Shown here one piece after another: positions 4,543 to 6,098 of a DNA stretch of 6,098 nt. This stretch comes from Rhodospirillaceae bacterium (GTDB taxonomy: Bacteria; Pseudomonadota; Alphaproteobacteria; UBA11073). Position numbers and translations under genes: made by a program. Where the stretch lies: NCBI GenBank assembly GCA_003536545.1, contig DPZW01000095.1, positions 1 to 6,098 on the forward strand. Reading direction: 5' to 3'. A model generated the notes under the pieces. The model was not told the DNA's origin. It worked only from the letters and a program-made list of their open reading frames with translations, and searched no databases. Position 1 is the first letter of the stretch; each line of letters begins with the position of its first letter.

Positions 4543-6098
4543 ATGACGAAGACCAAAATAAAATCATCAGCAGTGAAATTACCGCAGCGGCATGATCCGA
4601 AGTTGGAAACACTGATGGCAGAATTTTCCGCGGCGCGTGAAGAACGTCGCAATTGGGAAAATATCTGGCAGGATTGCTATGAATTTGTTCTGCCCTACCG
4701 CAATGCCTTTGCATCCACCACTTCCGCCGACCGGAAATATGACCGCGTCTTTGATGCCACGGCTGCCGATGCCGTGGATCAACTCGCCGCATCATTGCTG
4801 GCGCAGCTCACGCCGCCATGGTCGCGCTGGTTTGGTTTTCGTCCCGGGCCTGCGTTATCAGATACCGAACGCGATCAAATCGGGCCGGTGCTGGAAGAAG
4901 CACAATTGCGCCTGCAATCGCATTTTGATCGCAGCAATTTTGCCGTTGAAATGCATCAGGCCTATCTGGATCTGGTGACGGCGGGCACTGGTTCAATAGC
5001 CTTTGAAGAATCCGCGCCCGGCGAATATTCCGCCTTTCGCTTTACTGCCGTGCCGCTGGCGGATCTGGTGTTGGACGAAGGCATTGAAGGCCGCCTGAAT
5101 GTCACCTTCCGGCAAATGCAACTCACCGCTGCACAGATCGCCGCGCGTTATCCCAATGTGGAATTGCCGCCGGAACTTATCAAGGCGGCTGATCGGCGCA
5201 GTGATAAAGCACAAACTATTTTGGAATATGTGCAGCCAGACGGCAAAGCCTATGAATTTGGCGTGATCTGGCAAGGCGGCGGCGCACCGGAATTGCTATT
5301 GCAAAAACGTCTGGGGCAATCGCCATTCATGCATTTTCGCTGGCTGAAATCACCGGGTGAAACTTATGGCCGATCGCCGGTGATGAAGGCTTTGCCCGAT
5401 ATCAAAACCGCGAACAAAGTTGTTGAGCTCATTTTGAAGAACGCGTCGATTGCTGTCACGGGAATCTGGCAGGCGGATGATGATGGCGTGTTAAACCCTG
5501 CCAATATTAAACTGGTACCGGGTGCAATTATTCCAAAAGCTGTGGGCTCTGCTGGCCTCACGCCGCTGGGCGCACCGGGACGTTTTGACGTCTCGCAATT
5601 GATGCTGGATGATCTGCGGCGCAATATTCGCCGTGCATTATTGGTCGATCAACTCGGTCAGCCGCAGGATTACCGCATGACGGCCACCGAAGTTTTGCAA
5701 CGCGCCACCGAAATGGCGCGTATCCTTGGCGCGACCTACGGCCGCCTACAATCGGAATTGCTGACGCCCATGATTTTGCGCGGCATGCATATTCTGCAGC
5801 GGCGCGGTGAAATTCCCTTCATCCCGATTGATGGCCGCACCGTAGAATTGCATTACTCATCGCCGCTCGCCCTCGCGCAGTCACAGCGTGACGGCCAGAG
5901 TATCCTCTCATGGCTCACGGCTGTGCAGGCGATGGGCGCGGGCGCGCAAACGACGGTTAACCCCAATGCCATCGTGAAATTCCTGGCAGATATGTATGGC
6001 GTGCCGGCATCGCTAATGCAGCTTGCGCCGGAAACACAGGTGAATGCCGTCGTGACAGATCTGGCCGCCGCCGCAAAAACCCTTACCCAAACCCAACA
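4543..6098 (+). CDS. Podovirus-type head-to-tail connector (portal) protein, T7 gp8-like; 3' end outside window
   Basis: 518 codons are open to the window edge, and T7 gp8 has 536 residues, so probably only the extreme C-terminus is missing. The portal forms the dodecameric ring at the capsid vertex through which DNA is packaged and ejected. Family landmarks, from memory of the Head-tail_con family, are an N-terminal REERRNWENIWQDCYEFVLP helix region (33-50), FDATAADAVDQLAASLLAQLTPPWSRWF (70-97), a conserved YLDLVTAGTGSIAFEE block (140-155), GETYGRSPVMKALPDIKTAN (272-291), and RRALLVDQL...RMTATEVLQRATEMARILG (363-396), followed by LQSELLTPMILRGMHILQRRG. No internal stop or frameshift is seen, so the gene appears intact. 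ATG 4543 has GGGGGA (4533-4538) 4 bases upstream and directly follows the previous stop. No large terminase gene lies upstream, where many phages carry it. Confidence 0.93.
   Translation, partial: MTKTKIKSSAVKLPQRHDPKLETLMAEFSAAREERRNWENIWQDCYEFVLPYRNAFASTTSADRKYDRVFDATAADAVDQLAASLLAQLTPPWSRWFGFRPGPALSDTERDQIGPVLEEAQLRLQSHFDRSNFAVEMHQAYLDLVTAGTGSIAFEESAPGEYSAFRFTAVPLADLVLDEGIEGRLNVTFRQMQLTAAQIAARYPNVELPPELIKAADRRSDKAQTILEYVQPDGKAYEFGVIWQGGGAPELLLQKRLGQSPFMHFRWLKSPGETYGRSPVMKALPDIKTANKVVELILKNASIAVTGIWQADDDGVLNPANIKLVPGAIIPKAVGSAGLTPLGAPGRFDVSQLMLDDLRRNIRRALLVDQLGQPQDYRMTATEVLQRATEMARILGATYGRLQSELLTPMILRGMHILQRRGEIPFIPIDGRTVELHYSSPLALAQSQRDGQSILSWLTAVQAMGAGAQTTVNPNAIVKFLADMYGVPASLMQLAPETQVNAVVTDLAAAAKTLTQTQ

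Noticed and set aside
4311..4795. Minus-strand open frames opposite the 96-aa gene and the portal start
   Set aside because: They are antisense shadows of well-supported phage genes, with low-complexity or erratic composition and no ribosome-binding sites.

Overview
The window looks like chromosomal DNA of a Gram-negative bacterium, most likely an alphaproteobacterium, into which phage-type genes have been built. The main evidence is the S24-type regulator at 2564-3232. Its N-terminus, its 'SLNPAH' motif and its 'VARVMWVSQ'-like C-terminus are typical, as I remember them, of an S24 regulator family widespread in Alphaproteobacteria. The two genes that open the phage-like cluster also resemble uncharacterised families I associate with alphaproteobacterial prophages. 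The lysyl-tRNA synthetase is the class II form (LysS). Many Alphaproteobacteria use the class I enzyme instead, so a Rhizobium- or Rhodobacter-like host is less likely. This placement is from memory, not from a search.

Layout. (1) 1-1070 (+): the 3' part of a class II lysyl-tRNA synthetase gene that runs on, in one reading frame, into a complete B3/4 (tRNA-editing type) domain. (2) 1072-1855: an insert holding one unrecognised gene on the minus strand (1106-1720) with its own promoter and ribosome-binding site. It is bounded by a 54-bp perfect direct repeat (1018-1071 and 1856-1909). The right-hand repeat belongs to a second, diverged copy of the last ~40 codons of the lysS fusion gene (1786-1908). 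(3) 1967-2563 (+): an unrecognised soluble 198-aa protein. (4) 2564-3232 (-): an HTH/S24 repressor-like regulator lacking the usual catalytic serine. (5) 3233-3351: a divergent control region with three GAAWWWATTC boxes, a TTGACA-type promoter and a strong Shine-Dalgarno. (6) 3352 to the right edge (+): a tightly packed cluster with 4-bp overlap, 8-bp overlap and 0-bp spacing. It encodes a basic 131-aa protein, a 171-aa protein with a possible permuted papain-like His/Cys arrangement, a 96-aa Pro/Asn-rich phage protein, and a podovirus (T7 gp8-type) portal protein that is cut by the window edge.

How the parts may work together. The regulator and the phage-like cluster are divergent and share a compact intergenic region carrying a repeated palindromic box, so repression of the cluster by the S24-like protein is a natural hypothesis. 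The usual nucleophile and the Ala-Gly cleavage site of that protein both appear altered, so classical RecA-induced self-cleavage is doubtful. No integrase, terminase, replication or lysis gene is visible. This could be the left end of a full prophage, a remnant or a domesticated particle cluster; the window cannot decide. The two unrecognised genes between lysS and the regulator lie in an accessory slot at the 3' end of lysS, and the flanking repeats suggest recombination there.
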